From Planctomycetia bacterium (GTDB lineage Bacteria > Planctomycetota > Planctomycetia > Pirellulales > PALSA-1355): 52,676 nt of DNA. Each line of letters starts with the position of its first letter. Within the stretch, counting starts at the first letter, position 1. Of this stretch, positions 42,680-51,063 are shown in pieces. The stretch spans positions 1 through 52,676 of the forward strand of contig JACQFF010000031.1 of assembly GCA_016200205.1 (NCBI GenBank), given 5' to 3'. A program made the position numbers and the translations under genes. The notes below the pieces were generated by a model. It worked only from the letters and a program-made list of their open reading frames with translations, was not told where the DNA came from and ran no database searches.

Positions 42680-43285
42680 CTAAAAATGGTCGCCGACCGA
42701 TCGGCCGCCGGCCCGCCTCTTGGACCGGGCCAAATAAGCCGAGCCGATCAACACGACCAACAAATGGACCGACACAATTTCGAACGGCAGCAAATAGCCT
42801 GACATGCCCCCCGCGAGCGTGGCGTCGGTTTGCTCCAGTTTATCCACCCGCGCCCCGAGCAAGCCCAGGCCCAGCCGGGTCGCGGTCACCTGGCTTGCGG
42901 CCGGCCGATCCTCGCGCGGGACAGCTCGCCACGCGTCGACGCTCGTGGCGGACGATATCAGTACGGTCAGCAAGGAACCGCCGACAATGGCTCCCAAAAT
43001 CCACTCGCCGGCCGAGGTCTTCATCGAAATGAAGGGACCCTTGGCCGTGAGCATCACGCCGAAAATCAACAGCACCAGGGTGCCGCCGACGTAAATCATC
43101 AATTGCATCGCGCCGACGAAATCGGCGCCGGCCAAAAAGAACAAGCCCGAGGTGGCGCCCAGCGAGAGCACCAGGTAAAACGCCATGCGGACCACGTTGC
43201 TGGTGAGCACCACGGCCAGCGCGAAAACGCAGGCCAGCGAAGCGAACAGCAAGAAGAAGAACGAATGCCAGTTGATTGTTTCCAC
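42680..43285 (-). CDS. nuoJ: NADH-quinone oxidoreductase subunit J
   Basis: A 201-residue complex I membrane subunit (ND6/Nqo10). The family signature is VVRMAFYLVLSLGATSGLFF followed by FVGAMQLMIYVGGTLVLLIF, the pi-bulge TM3 that couples quinone reduction to proton pumping. VHLLVVLIGSAYLAR is the last helix. A periplasmic loop of about 50 residues (SSATSVDAWRAVPREDRPAA, then RLGLGLLGARVDK) sits between TM4 and TM5 and is common in NuoJ. ATG 43285 lies 5 bases after the nuoH stop, so the genes are tightly packed in one operon. Confidence 0.94.
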   Translation of the reverse strand: METINWHSFFFLLFASLACVFALAVVLTSNVVRMAFYLVLSLGATSGLFFLAGADFVGAMQLMIYVGGTLVLLIFGVMLTAKGPFISMKTSAGEWILGAIVGGSLLTVLISSATSVDAWRAVPREDRPAASQVTATRLGLGLLGARVDKLEQTDATLAGGMSGYLLPFEIVSVHLLVVLIGSAYLARSKRRAGGRSVGDHF

Positions 43286-43290
43286 AACGC

Positions 43291-44517
43291 TTACCTACTC
43301 TCTGCGCGCGTCCGGCGGGCCACGGGATTCAGCGGGTCCTCGGCCGGGGGCTCGACGGCCGTGGGTTGCTGGGCTTCCAAATGCCAGCCTTCGCGGATAC
43401 TGCCATATCGGGTCTGCCGCGGAATAAATAATCCGCCCGGCAGAAAATACGTCCACAGCGTGGCGCCCACGAACATGACCGCCGCAATCGGCGTGCAATA
43501 TTTCAGGCAAGTGGTCATGACCTGGTCGATCCGCAGACGCGGCAGCGTCCACCGCACCCACATCATGAACGTCACGCCGAACACGCACTTGAACATGAAA
43601 TTGAGCATCCCGAGAAAATTGCCGAAGTAATGGGCCAAGGGACGCGAAGCATCGGTCAGACCCAGCCAATCGGCGAGCGGGATCGGCCCGTTCCAGCCAC
43701 CGAAAAACAGAATTGCCGCCAGGCCGCTGACGGCGAACATCGAGCCGTATTCGGCCATGAAGAAAATGCTCCACCGCAAGCCAGAATACTCCGTGTGGAA
43801 TCCAGCCACCAGTTCACTTTCCGCTTCGGCCAAATCGAACGGAGCGCGGTTCACGCTGGCCGTGGCACAGGTGAAGTAAACCCAAAAGATGACGAACGTG
43901 AACGGATCGTGAAACACGAACCAGTTGCTAAACCACCCGGCTTGCATCTGGCTGATCGTGACCAGATCCATCGTTCCGGCGATCAACACGGGCACCACCA
44001 CGCACATGCCCAAGGGCACTTCGTAGCTGACGACTTGAGCGGCTTCGCGCATCGCTCCGAAGAGCGACCACTTGGAAGCCGAAGCATAGCCGGCCAGAAT
44101 AACGCCAAAAACTTCAATTCCCAGCACGGCGACCATGAAGAACACGGCCACGTTCAACCGCGCGCCGACCCAGCCGTCGGCAAATGGCAGGGCGAGGTAG
44201 CCGCAGAATGAGGCACAAAAGCTCACGTACGGCGCCATGCGGAAGAGCATCCCGTCGGCGCCCTCGGGCATCAGGTCTTCTTTCGTGATCAGCTTCAGGC
44301 CGTCGGCCAGCGTTTGCAGCCAGCCGAACTTGCCGCCGACGCGAGTGGGCCCCAAGCGATCCTGAATCCGGCCCGACACTTTGCGTTCCAACCAAATGAA
44401 CGCCAGGGCGCCGCCGGCCACGAGGTTGATCAGGAGGAAGGCATGTACTAGCGCAGCGGCGACGTAGGCCAGAAACTGCCACTCGGGAGACAGGAACCCT
44501 TTGAGATATTCGGCCAC
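43291..44517 (-). CDS. nuoH: NADH-quinone oxidoreductase subunit H
   Basis: A 408-residue complex I membrane subunit that forms the quinone chamber with NuoB and NuoD. Conserved segments are FIWLERKVSGRIQDRLGPTR (about 40-60), LQTLADGLKLITKEDLMP, AAQVVSYEVPLGMCVVVPVL with the Glu-rich coupling loop, NRAPFDLAEAESELVAGFHT near 224-243, and FMMWVRWTLPRLRIDQVM near the end. An extra basic, Pro-rich tail (about 40 residues) ends the protein. The start is GTG at 44517 with AGGACG upstream. The last 70 bases of the PEP-CTERM gene overlap this start in another frame. Confidence 0.95.
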   Translation of the reverse strand: MAEYLKGFLSPEWQFLAYVAAALVHAFLLINLVAGGALAFIWLERKVSGRIQDRLGPTRVGGKFGWLQTLADGLKLITKEDLMPEGADGMLFRMAPYVSFCASFCGYLALPFADGWVGARLNVAVFFMVAVLGIEVFGVILAGYASASKWSLFGAMREAAQVVSYEVPLGMCVVVPVLIAGTMDLVTISQMQAGWFSNWFVFHDPFTFVIFWVYFTCATASVNRAPFDLAEAESELVAGFHTEYSGLRWSIFFMAEYGSMFAVSGLAAILFFGGWNGPIPLADWLGLTDASRPLAHYFGNFLGMLNFMFKCVFGVTFMMWVRWTLPRLRIDQVMTTCLKYCTPIAAVMFVGATLWTYFLPGGLFIPRQTRYGSIREGWHLEAQQPTAVEPPAEDPLNPVARRTRAESR

Positions 44518-45383
44518 CGCTCGCTTCGTCCTAAATCGAACACTCTCGGATTAATGAACGCACCCGTTGCGGCATTGGTCTGCGGCCAAAACGGTCCGCA
44601 AGGGCCGATCATTTCGCGCTTACCGAGAGTTGGATTGAGATCGTGAAATATCGCACAAACCACCCTTGATCGGCAAGCCCCTGGAAACCTGGTTTTTTCG
44701 TTTCGCGCTCGACGGCGATGCCATTGGAACACCAAGACGCCAATGCCGCACAAGCCCAAAATCAATGTGCCTGGCTCAGGAACGTTCTGGGGATTGGTGG
44801 ACGGTATCGGCAGGGAGAAAGCAATGCTGCCATCACCGATCGTGCTGCTCCGGGAAAATATGGGCCCATGGGCACTGGAAAACGCCAAACCATCCGAGGA
44901 GTTGCCCGGCCCAATTCCATCGAAATACCAGATGGCCGAATCCAACGGAAGGATGTGCGCGACAATGGAATGAGCGCCGTCAACCAAGCCGAAACCATCA
45001 TCGCCCACGAAGTCGCCAATATTTGATGTGTCGGCCGGACCGGTCAGTTCGATCGACAGCGACGAGAGGAATTCGGGCCCCGTCTCGCGAACTTGATACG
45101 CGTAGACGTAGTCGCTCGCGGAGAAATTTGAGTAGCTGGCCGGGAAGGTTCCGGGGGACCAAACGGCATAATCGATGGCGCCAAAGAGGCCGGTCGGATT
45201 GTTGTTGAGGTCGTACGCTTGATAGAGCGTGGTGCCGTGAAAGCCAGCAATAGAGGCCGTTTCAATAGCCAACGGACCAGCGAAGGCTTGGGGGGCGCAA
45301 AGTGCCACAAGCCATACGACACCGCGCGCTGCGGTTCGAACCAGGGCCGTTTCCTGCTTGAACGGCCAGCCGAAGATTTTCAT
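44448..45383 (-). CDS. PEP-CTERM sorting-domain protein inside the nuo cluster
   Basis: A 311-residue secreted protein of unknown function. It has a signal peptide (AARGVVWLVALCAPQAFA), then a beta-rich body of about 175 residues with many Ser, Thr and Asn (IDYAVWSPGTFPASYSNFSA). The PEP-CTERM signal follows: VPEPGTLILGLCGIGVLVF and then the arginine cluster HRRRARNEK. Such proteins are cut and anchored by exosortase EpsH/XrtA. They normally stop a few residues after the arginine cluster, but this frame runs on for about 85 more residues (FPGACRSRVVCAIFHDL onward) and overlaps the first 70 bases of nuoH. This suggests loss of the original stop codon. No exosortase gene lies in the window. The gene is foreign to nuo clusters, so it is probably an insertion. 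Confidence 0.75.
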   Translation of the reverse strand: MKIFGWPFKQETALVRTAARGVVWLVALCAPQAFAGPLAIETASIAGFHGTTLYQAYDLNNNPTGLFGAIDYAVWSPGTFPASYSNFSASDYVYAYQVRETGPEFLSSLSIELTGPADTSNIGDFVGDDGFGLVDGAHSIVAHILPLDSAIWYFDGIGPGNSSDGLAFSSAHGPIFSRSSTIGDGSIAFSLPIPSTNPQNVPEPGTLILGLCGIGVLVFQWHRRRARNEKTRFPGACRSRVVCAIFHDLNPTLGKREMIGPCGPFWPQTNAATGAFINPRVFDLGRSERWPNISKGSCLPSGSFWPTSPLR

Positions 45384-45859
45384 GAGCGATACCTACTCGT
45401 CGATTGCGGCTCGACCGAAGACGCGGCGGTCGCCGATGGCGCTGCGGCTTTTGCGTGCGCGAAGCGTACGACAAACCGCAGGTGGACCGTTTCGGGGAGC
45501 TAAGAAGGAGAGCCGTTGCGATCTCCGCCACGAAGCAGATGGAACGTCCCTGGGAGCCTGAGGGCTAAAGGGAAGGCTCTCAATTCACGTTCACTAGCGG
45601 AATCCAAAGCTCGATTAGAAACCAGCCTGCGCAGACAGCGCTCTGGCACTATCGAACAACGCTAACGACCAATTTGGCCGATGTCAAGCATCCGTTTAAG
45701 AAATGTTTGAAAAAATTCACGACCGAGTGACGAATCTCCCGCGGCGTCATGTGACACCAAAGGCGTGCAGGCACGAACGCCTTCAAGGATGAGTCGCGCT
45801 GAGAGATTCGGCGACAGCCGCAATTATTCGTCCGGGGCGCTCCCGCCAAAACCGCGGCA
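45384..45859. other. 476-bp non-coding gap between nuoD and the PEP-CTERM gene
   Basis: No convincing gene is present on either strand. The stretch separates nuoD from the rest of the cluster and must carry the promoter for the PEP-CTERM gene and perhaps a new one for nuoH-nuoN. I see no clear hairpin with a T run that would end the nuoA-D transcript. The gap is far larger than those between the other nuo genes (mostly 5-75 bases), which fits insertion of the PEP-CTERM gene together with flanking DNA. Confidence 0.5.
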
Positions 45860-47065
45860 CTAGCGGTCGATTTCTCCCATGACGATGTCCAGCGAACCGA
45901 CGATGGCCGGCACGTCGGCAATCAGGCAGCCGCGGCACAGCTCGTGGGTCACCGACAAATTGCAGAACGAACTGCTCCGCGCCCGGGCACGCCAGGGGAT
46001 GGCGCTGCCCGTGCTGACGATGTAAAAGCCCATCTGACCCCGCGGGGCTTCGGTTTCCATATAGGCCTCGCCCTTGGGAAGTTTCTCGTTGAGCTTCACC
46101 GGTTCGCCAAACGGCCCGGTCGCCATGCTGTAGCGATCGATCGCCTGGCGCACCAGATCCATCGACTGCATGACCTCCAGCATCCGCACATAAAAGCGAT
46201 GCCAGCAATCGCCCAGCACGGTCGACGCGGGCACCTTGGGATACTTGTGATCCTTCGGATAATGTCCATCCTTTTGCACGATCACTTCGAAGGCATAGCC
46301 GTCGTACATTTCCGTGTAGCGCTGTTCGCCGTCGCGGCGCAGATCGCGATCGACGCCACTACCGCGCAGCACGGGTCCGGTGCAGCCGTAGTCGATGGCC
46401 ATTTCAGGCGAAAGGACGCCGATGTTCGCGGTGCGGCGGACGAAAATCGCGTTGCTCGTAAGCAGCGCGTGATATTCGTCGATCACCGGCTCGAGCTGGT
46501 CGATGAAGCTCTCGCACTTTTGCAGCCAGCCGGGCGGCAAGTCGGCCGTGGCGCCGCCGACGGTGATGTAGCTATAAGTCAGCCGGGCGCCGCAGACTTC
46601 CTCGAACAGATCGAGAATCTTTTCCCGTTCACGGAAGGCGTACAAGAAAGGGCTGAACGTCCCCAGGTCGAGACCATAGGCGCCCATGCCGACCAGGTGG
46701 CTGGCGATGCGGTTGAGTTCCACGATCAGCACGCGCAAATGCCGGGCCTTTTCCGGCAATTCGAAGCCCAGCAGTTTCTCGACCGTCAGTGCCCAGCCGA
46801 GATTCATGTTCATGCCGGCCAGGTAGTCCATGCGATCCGTGTAGGGGATCCACTGGCGAGGAGTGAGGTTTTCGCCGATCTTTTCCGCGCAGCGATGCAG
46901 GTAGCCGATATGCGGCGTGACTTCGGAGACTACTTCGCCGTCGGTGCGCAGCACCAGTCGCAGCACGCCGTGCGTGCTGGGGTGTTGCGGGCCCATGTTG
47001 ACAAGCATCTCATCGGTTCGGACGTCGAACTCGATGATCCGCGGATCGTCCAATTGCGTGGTCAT
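45860..47065 (-). CDS. nuoD: NADH-quinone oxidoreductase subunit D
   Basis: A 401-residue 49-kDa-type subunit of complex I. It lines the quinone site and derives from [NiFe]-hydrogenase large subunits. Conserved segments are VNMGPQHPSTHGVLRLVLRT (about 22-41), with the quinone-contacting His, EVTPHIGYLHRCAEKIGENL, YLAGMNMNLGWALTVEKLLG and LRGSGVDRDLRRDGEQRYTE. RGQMGFYIVSTGSAIPWRAR is near the C-terminus, and the end VGSLDIVMGEIDR is the canonical NuoD terminus. The length is normal. The ATG at 47065 has no strong ribosome site, perhaps compensated by coupling to nuoC, from which it is separated by 155 bases. Confidence 0.96.
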   Translation of the reverse strand: MTTQLDDPRIIEFDVRTDEMLVNMGPQHPSTHGVLRLVLRTDGEVVSEVTPHIGYLHRCAEKIGENLTPRQWIPYTDRMDYLAGMNMNLGWALTVEKLLGFELPEKARHLRVLIVELNRIASHLVGMGAYGLDLGTFSPFLYAFREREKILDLFEEVCGARLTYSYITVGGATADLPPGWLQKCESFIDQLEPVIDEYHALLTSNAIFVRRTANIGVLSPEMAIDYGCTGPVLRGSGVDRDLRRDGEQRYTEMYDGYAFEVIVQKDGHYPKDHKYPKVPASTVLGDCWHRFYVRMLEVMQSMDLVRQAIDRYSMATGPFGEPVKLNEKLPKGEAYMETEAPRGQMGFYIVSTGSAIPWRARARSSSFCNLSVTHELCRGCLIADVPAIVGSLDIVMGEIDR

Positions 47066-47220
47066 GGATAGTACAACGCTGTTGTCGTGGAATTGTTAAC
47101 TCAAGACTAAGCGGGTCCGTGGAGCGAATTACATTAACCCCGCGCAAGCCAGGGCGACAACGCCTGGCCCGCACTTATGCGTCGGGTCATATAGACGGCA
47201 TGCCAATTTTTAGCTCCCAC

Positions 47221-47754
47221 TTATCGCCCGCGAATGCCGTGGTATTCCAGCGGCATTTCGTAATCTTTTCTCAGCGGATAGCCGACCCAGTCCTCGGGAC
47301 ACAAAATGCGGCGCAAATCGGGGTGGCCGCTAAAGCGGACTCCGACCAGATCGAACACTTCGCGCTCATGCCAATCGGCGGTGCTCCACACGCCGCTGAC
47401 CGAGGGCACCTCGGGCAGATCGCCCGGCCGATCGCCTTTCCAACGCGGCAAAATCACTTTAAGCACGAGGCTGATTTTCGTCGGCAGGCTCGACAGGTGG
47501 TACACCACTTCGAGGTGCGGCTGCCAATCGAGCTTGGCCGCTTTCTTCGGGTCCGGTTCGAAATAGTCGACGCCGGAAATGCAATTGAGCATGTTGAATC
47601 GCAAATCCGGCTGGTCGCGCAAATACTTGCACACCTCCACCAGGCCCTCGGGCGCGACTTCCACCCAAGGATCGATGGCCGCGAGATTCGCGCCAGTGAT
47701 CTTGTCACCGAACTCGTTTTTGATCCGATCGAGAAAGGCTTGACCGCTCATCAT
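47221..47754 (-). CDS. nuoC: NADH-quinone oxidoreductase subunit C
   Basis: A 177-residue 30-kDa-type subunit of the hydrophilic connecting arm of complex I. VVYHLSSLPTKISLVLKVIL leads to WSTADWHEREVFDLVGVRFS and GHPDLRRILCPEDWVGYPLR, and the C-terminus KDYEMPLEYHGIRGR is the family signature. The length matches free-standing NuoC, so it is not fused to NuoD. ATG 47754, with GGGAAGGGAACG upstream, is chosen; the frame extends upstream into nuoA, but that part is not protein-like. In most operons nuoB separates nuoA and nuoC; here only 61 bases lie between them, so nuoB is absent. Confidence 0.94.
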   Translation of the reverse strand: MMSGQAFLDRIKNEFGDKITGANLAAIDPWVEVAPEGLVEVCKYLRDQPDLRFNMLNCISGVDYFEPDPKKAAKLDWQPHLEVVYHLSSLPTKISLVLKVILPRWKGDRPGDLPEVPSVSGVWSTADWHEREVFDLVGVRFSGHPDLRRILCPEDWVGYPLRKDYEMPLEYHGIRGR

Positions 47755-47815
47755 TTTTTCGTTCCCTTCCCGAGGCCAACCTGGGGGATGATGCGCCGCA
47801 GTCGCCGCGGCGTGA

Positions 47816-48481
47816 CTAGGCGGAGAGGACCGATTCTTCGCGGGCGACTCGTGGCCGTGGTTCCTGCTGCATGGCCCGTTCGCGACTGAGCGCGCGGACC
47901 CAATCGAGATCTCCGCGTTTCCAGACGTAGGCAAATCCCACCAGCAGCACCGCAAAAAATACGCCGATATCGATGATCGAGATTTTAGCGAGCGTCTTCG
48001 CCAGGTCTTCCACGGCGCGCGCGTTGCGTTGCACGTCGGTGGCGCCGGGGCCGAGCGATTGGGCGAGCTCGTCGCTCAGAGGCGGAATTGTCGGGCGCGC
48101 GATTCCCAACTCTTCGAACACCGCGGCCACCTCCGGGGTCAATTGGTTCGGATCCGCCGTGATTTCCAACTGCTGAGCGACCTTCGGGAGGTCGGGATCC
48201 ATCAGGTGCGTGGCTTTGCCATACACCGTGGCCCAGGGAAAGAAGAAGGCGACTTCCACGTCGAAGATGATGAACAGCAGGGCGACGACATAGAACCGCA
48301 AATCGAACTGCACGAAGCTGGAGCCGATCGTCGGCTCGCCGCACTCGTACACCTCGAGTTTCTCGGCATTGGGCGCCCTAGGCCGAAGAAAATGTCCGAT
48401 CAACAGATTCACGAACAGGAAGATGAAACCCGCGCCTGCGAACAGGGCCAAATAGGCCACGGTGGCTGTCGGAGAGGCCAT
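47816..48481 (-). CDS. nuoA: NADH-quinone oxidoreductase subunit A, with extended internal loop
   Basis: A 221-residue complex I membrane subunit (ND3). The family signature is intact: KLEVYECGEPTIGSSFVQFD, then LRFYVVALLFIIFDVEVAFF. The third helix IGVFFAVLLVGFAYVWKRGD is also normal. Between TM2 and TM3, where other NuoA proteins have a short loop, there is an insert of about 75 residues (THLMDPDLPKVAQQLEITAD, then LAQSLGPGATDVQRNARAVE), predicted helical and acidic. Usual NuoA length is 120-150. ATG 48481 follows a 240-base gap after the DUF2203 gene and opens the run nuoA-nuoC-nuoD. Confidence 0.93.
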   Translation of the reverse strand: MASPTATVAYLALFAGAGFIFLFVNLLIGHFLRPRAPNAEKLEVYECGEPTIGSSFVQFDLRFYVVALLFIIFDVEVAFFFPWATVYGKATHLMDPDLPKVAQQLEITADPNQLTPEVAAVFEELGIARPTIPPLSDELAQSLGPGATDVQRNARAVEDLAKTLAKISIIDIGVFFAVLLVGFAYVWKRGDLDWVRALSRERAMQQEPRPRVAREESVLSA

Positions 48482-48721
48482 GATTGCCCGTCACTTTCAC
48501 TTACAGAGAAAACACCGCTCGAGCCGTTCCGGAGATTTTTTCCGCGAGGCGCGCCGGCGTGTGCGACTTGCGACGCCGCGAAGACTAGAAACGACCGTAT
48601 TGCATGAGGCCGATAACGGCACGTTCGGCAGACCTTCGACCAGGTTAAACGTGCATTGTAGGAAACAGACCACCGTGTCTGCAAGCCACTACCGCATTGC
48701 GGGTATCCGAGGCGAGCGGTG

Positions 48722-49189
48722 CTACAGCGTCTCGCCCTGTGGAGCGGATGCGTCGGGAGCCAGGCTCTCGGCAACCAACGATTGTCGTCCACGAAAACCG
48801 GCGTCTAATTCGTGCCAGTGCAAAACTTCGCTTTCGCCCAGCTTCCAGCAGAGGAAGACGATGCGGTCGTCCATCATGGCGGGGAAATCGATGAGGCCCT
48901 CTGGACCACTCTTGGGCTCGACGCCCAATTCGCGAAGCTCCTCGACGAAGGCCTGGAGCTGCTCGGTATCTTTACCGAGTTCTTCTTCGATTTGCGAAAG
49001 CTCTTCGGTGTAAGGATCCTTGGCCGAAGCATTCCGTCCTGCCGAAAGCAGCGCCAATCGCTCGCGGCGCTCGATCACTTCGCGCGAGAGCCGAACCAGG
49101 TCCGACGTGATCGCTCGTACCAGCGGCAACACGGCGTTGGCCTGTTCCACGGTGAACAATCTGCGCGGACGATAAGATTCGGACATCAT
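48722..49189 (-). CDS. DUF2203 family protein
   Basis: A 155-residue soluble protein of the DUF2203 family, function unknown. The N-terminal RLFTVEQANAVLPLVRAITS is the family hallmark. A coiled-coil middle follows (LSREVIERRERLALLS, EELSQIEEELGKDTEQLQAF), then LRELGVEPKSGPEGLIDFPA and RIVFLCWKLGESEVLHWHEL, whose C-terminal part closes the fold. ATG codons at 49189 and 49186 and a GTG at 49192 follow one another; 49189 is chosen. It lies 10 bases after the nuoI stop on the same strand, so it is co-transcribed with nuoI. The link to complex I is unexplained. Confidence 0.9.
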   Translation of the reverse strand: MMSESYRPRRLFTVEQANAVLPLVRAITSDLVRLSREVIERRERLALLSAGRNASAKDPYTEELSQIEEELGKDTEQLQAFVEELRELGVEPKSGPEGLIDFPAMMDDRIVFLCWKLGESEVLHWHELDAGFRGRQSLVAESLAPDASAPQGETL

Positions 49190-49199
49190 CACAAATCTC

Positions 49200-49727
49200 T
49201 CACTGATTGGGGCCGCCGTGCACCGGTTCGGTAATCACTTTTGAGGCGGCTACCGCGGTCGGATTCAACGTGGCCTTGCCCCAAGCCACATCCACCGGCA
49301 GGCGGGCGAAATCCACCACGCAGCCATCTCGACTATAGCAGCTCAAGTCGTGCGTGGCGCCCATGAAAATACAATCGACCGGGCAAGGTTCCACGCACAG
49401 GGCGCAGAACATGCATTTCGTGTAGTCAATGGAAAAACCCGTGATTTTGAAGCCCTTGCCGGTCGTCACCCGTTCTTTGCCAATGTAAATGCAATCAACC
49501 GGGCATGCCTTGGCGCACTGGTCGCAGGCAATGCAGGTGGTCAAATCATAGCGGTGGAAACCCCGGTAGCGAGCGGCAACCGGAACGGGCAACTCGGGAT
49601 ACTCGAAGTGCTCGGTAAACGTCTTTCGTTCCGGCCGGTACGTGATCAGCCAGTACCGCAGCGTCACCCACATACCATACGCAACCGTATAGACCGCATC
49701 CCAGATGTCCCGTAACCACTTGCCCAT
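49200..49727 (-). CDS. nuoI: NADH-quinone oxidoreductase subunit I
   Basis: A 175-residue ferredoxin-type subunit (TYKY) carrying the N6a and N6b [4Fe-4S] clusters of complex I. The motifs [19 protein letters not shown] (about 65-83) and [19 protein letters not shown] (about 105-123) are complete, with four cysteines each. The N-terminal amphipathic helix ([19 protein letters not shown]) anchors it to the membrane arm, and [13 protein letters not shown] precedes the first cluster. ATG 49727 is preferred because the frame upstream is not protein-like. It is separated from the main nuo cluster by the DUF2203 gene and a 240-base gap; usually nuoI follows nuoH. Confidence 0.95.
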   Translation of the reverse strand: MGKWLRDIWDAVYTVAYGMWVTLRYWLITYRPERKTFTEHFEYPELPVPVAARYRGFHRYDLTTCIACDQCAKACPVDCIYIGKERVTTGKGFKITGFSIDYTKCMFCALCVEPCPVDCIFMGATHDLSCYSRDGCVVDFARLPVDVAWGKATLNPTAVAASKVITEPVHGGPNQ

Positions 49728-50596
49728 GGTGAGGTCCCTACGATTGCTTGCGCTCGAAAACCGCCAATCATTAGCGGTCAACCGCAACGACAAGCACTAA
49801 CTCGCTCGACCTCTGTATTATAGGCAGCACCCATTGGTTCGCAAGCGGCCATGTCCCACGGCGCTCCGAGCTCTTGCCAAGGCGCGTACAGCAATACTAC
49901 GCTCGCGATTGTGATGCGATCTCAAACTGAGAAACACGCAACCGGCTGTCCGTGGAAATGGTCTCGAATCATCTGCGATGGCGTACGCGACTTCAGTCGA
50001 TCAACATGGCTCCAAGCCACCGGCGGTGGGTGCACGTACGCGCGCCAAGTCTTTTGACTGAGCGTTTTAACCAGTGCGTTTACGCCCATCTGGTGCTCAA
50101 AGAGGACGTGGCCAGTTGCGTTGGAAAAGTCGCCACAACCCTTTCAAGCTCATTTCGAGACAGAAATGCTGCCCGCTCGCAAAACCGACCTGCTAATCAT
50201 TCCGCCCCGTTGATCAAACGGCGAAGCCCCCTGGAGCCGCGGCGCGGCCATGTCGGTTAAGTAACTACCGAATTTATGGTTACGATGATTTTTCCGGTCT
50301 TGTCTTCAACGTGATCGAGGAACGCGGGGAATTGGCGCAGGGACTTATGGACCCCACATCTTGTGCCGTGCTCGTATAGAATCTCCAAGAAATACTGCAA
50401 CCAAGTTGTTTCGGAAGCTTGACTCCAATCCGTCAACACGTAGAGTGAATGGTAGCAAGTGACTGTGCGCAAGCATCGGTATCCCTACCGAGAGGGGATG
50501 CGAGGATCCGCTCCCCGGGTACCGCGATGCAACGTCGGTCCACGCAGGGGTTGTGGAGAACAAAGGAAGCCCCGCGACAATATCGAAGGAATGGCC
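49728..50596. other. About 870 bp with no recognised gene, upstream of nuoI and csrA
   Basis: Open frames of 68-102 codons occur on both strands, but none shows a motif, ribosome site or protein-like composition. Base composition is visibly less GC-rich than in the neighbouring genes. The stretch separates leftward nuoI from rightward csrA and must carry their promoters. The long leader could hold a regulatory RNA, but I see no specific structure. It might also be the decayed remains of a gene. Confidence 0.5.
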
Positions 50597-50839
50597 ATGT
50601 TGGTACTATCCCGCAAGAAGAACGAGAGTATTGTCATCAACAATGACATCACGATCGTGGTCGTGGAAATTCGCGGCGATAAGGTCCGGCTCGGAGTGGA
50701 AGCTCCGAAAGAAATCCCGGTCCATCGACGCGAAGTCTACGATGCGATACGCCGCAACGAAATGCCCGTTGTCGACGTGCCCATTGCCGACAAGGCGCCG
50801 TCCGATGCCGATGCCAATGGCGCTGCTGGCGAGACCTAA
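50597..50839 (+). CDS. csrA: Carbon storage regulator CsrA
   Basis: An 80-residue RNA-binding post-transcriptional regulator that binds GGA motifs in mRNA leaders. The conserved start MLVLSRKKNESIVINNDITI and RLGVEAPKEIPVHRREVYD (about residues 32-50) make the family clear, and the RNA-contact residues (Arg6 and the VHRREV segment) are present. The C-terminal 20 residues after RRNEM are acidic and specific to this lineage. GAAGGA ends 6 bases before ATG 50597, which is better than the ATG at 50591. No flagellar genes are in the window, so its targets cannot be read here. Confidence 0.95.
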   Translation: MLVLSRKKNESIVINNDITIVVVEIRGDKVRLGVEAPKEIPVHRREVYDAIRRNEMPVVDVPIADKAPSDADANGAAGET

Positions 50840-50879
50840 ACGTTCTTTTTCATCGTGTCTATCACGCCTGCCGACGATT

Positions 50880-50943
50880 CTCTTGAGTCGGCAAAAGGAT
50901 CGGCGGCTGTCCTCTTGAGTCCGCGAAAGGGTCGCCGATTTCC
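50880..50943. repeat. Two tandem imperfect copies of a 32-bp unit
   Basis: The unit starting CTCTTGAGTCGGCAAAAGG at 50880 repeats at 50912 as CTCTTGAGTCCGCGAAAGG, with further matches downstream (TCGGCGG against TCGCCGA). The period is 32 bases. A hairpin GCCGAC...GTCGGC (about 50869-50892) overlaps the first copy. It lies just downstream of csrA and may act as its terminator or be the remnant of an intergenic repeat family. Confidence 0.55.
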
Positions 50944-51063
50944 GCCACGGAGGGTCGATTGACTCCTGGCCGAGCGCGCGGGACAGCACTTGACGAGTAG
51001 GCTTGCAGGCCATTATACACGCCTTACGGTCTGCTGTCGTGCGCCGCGCTTGCATGAAGAATT

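Noticed and set aside
47755-47815. A hidden nuoB between nuoA and nuoC
   Set aside because: Only 61 bases are available and no cysteine motif of NuoB appears in any nearby frame.
50257-50472. A 71-codon minus-strand gene upstream of csrA
   Set aside because: Short, no recognisable ribosome site or family, and placed in a stretch without other coding signals.
50880-50943. A CRISPR-like array
   Set aside because: Only two imperfect contiguous copies without spacers and no cas genes.
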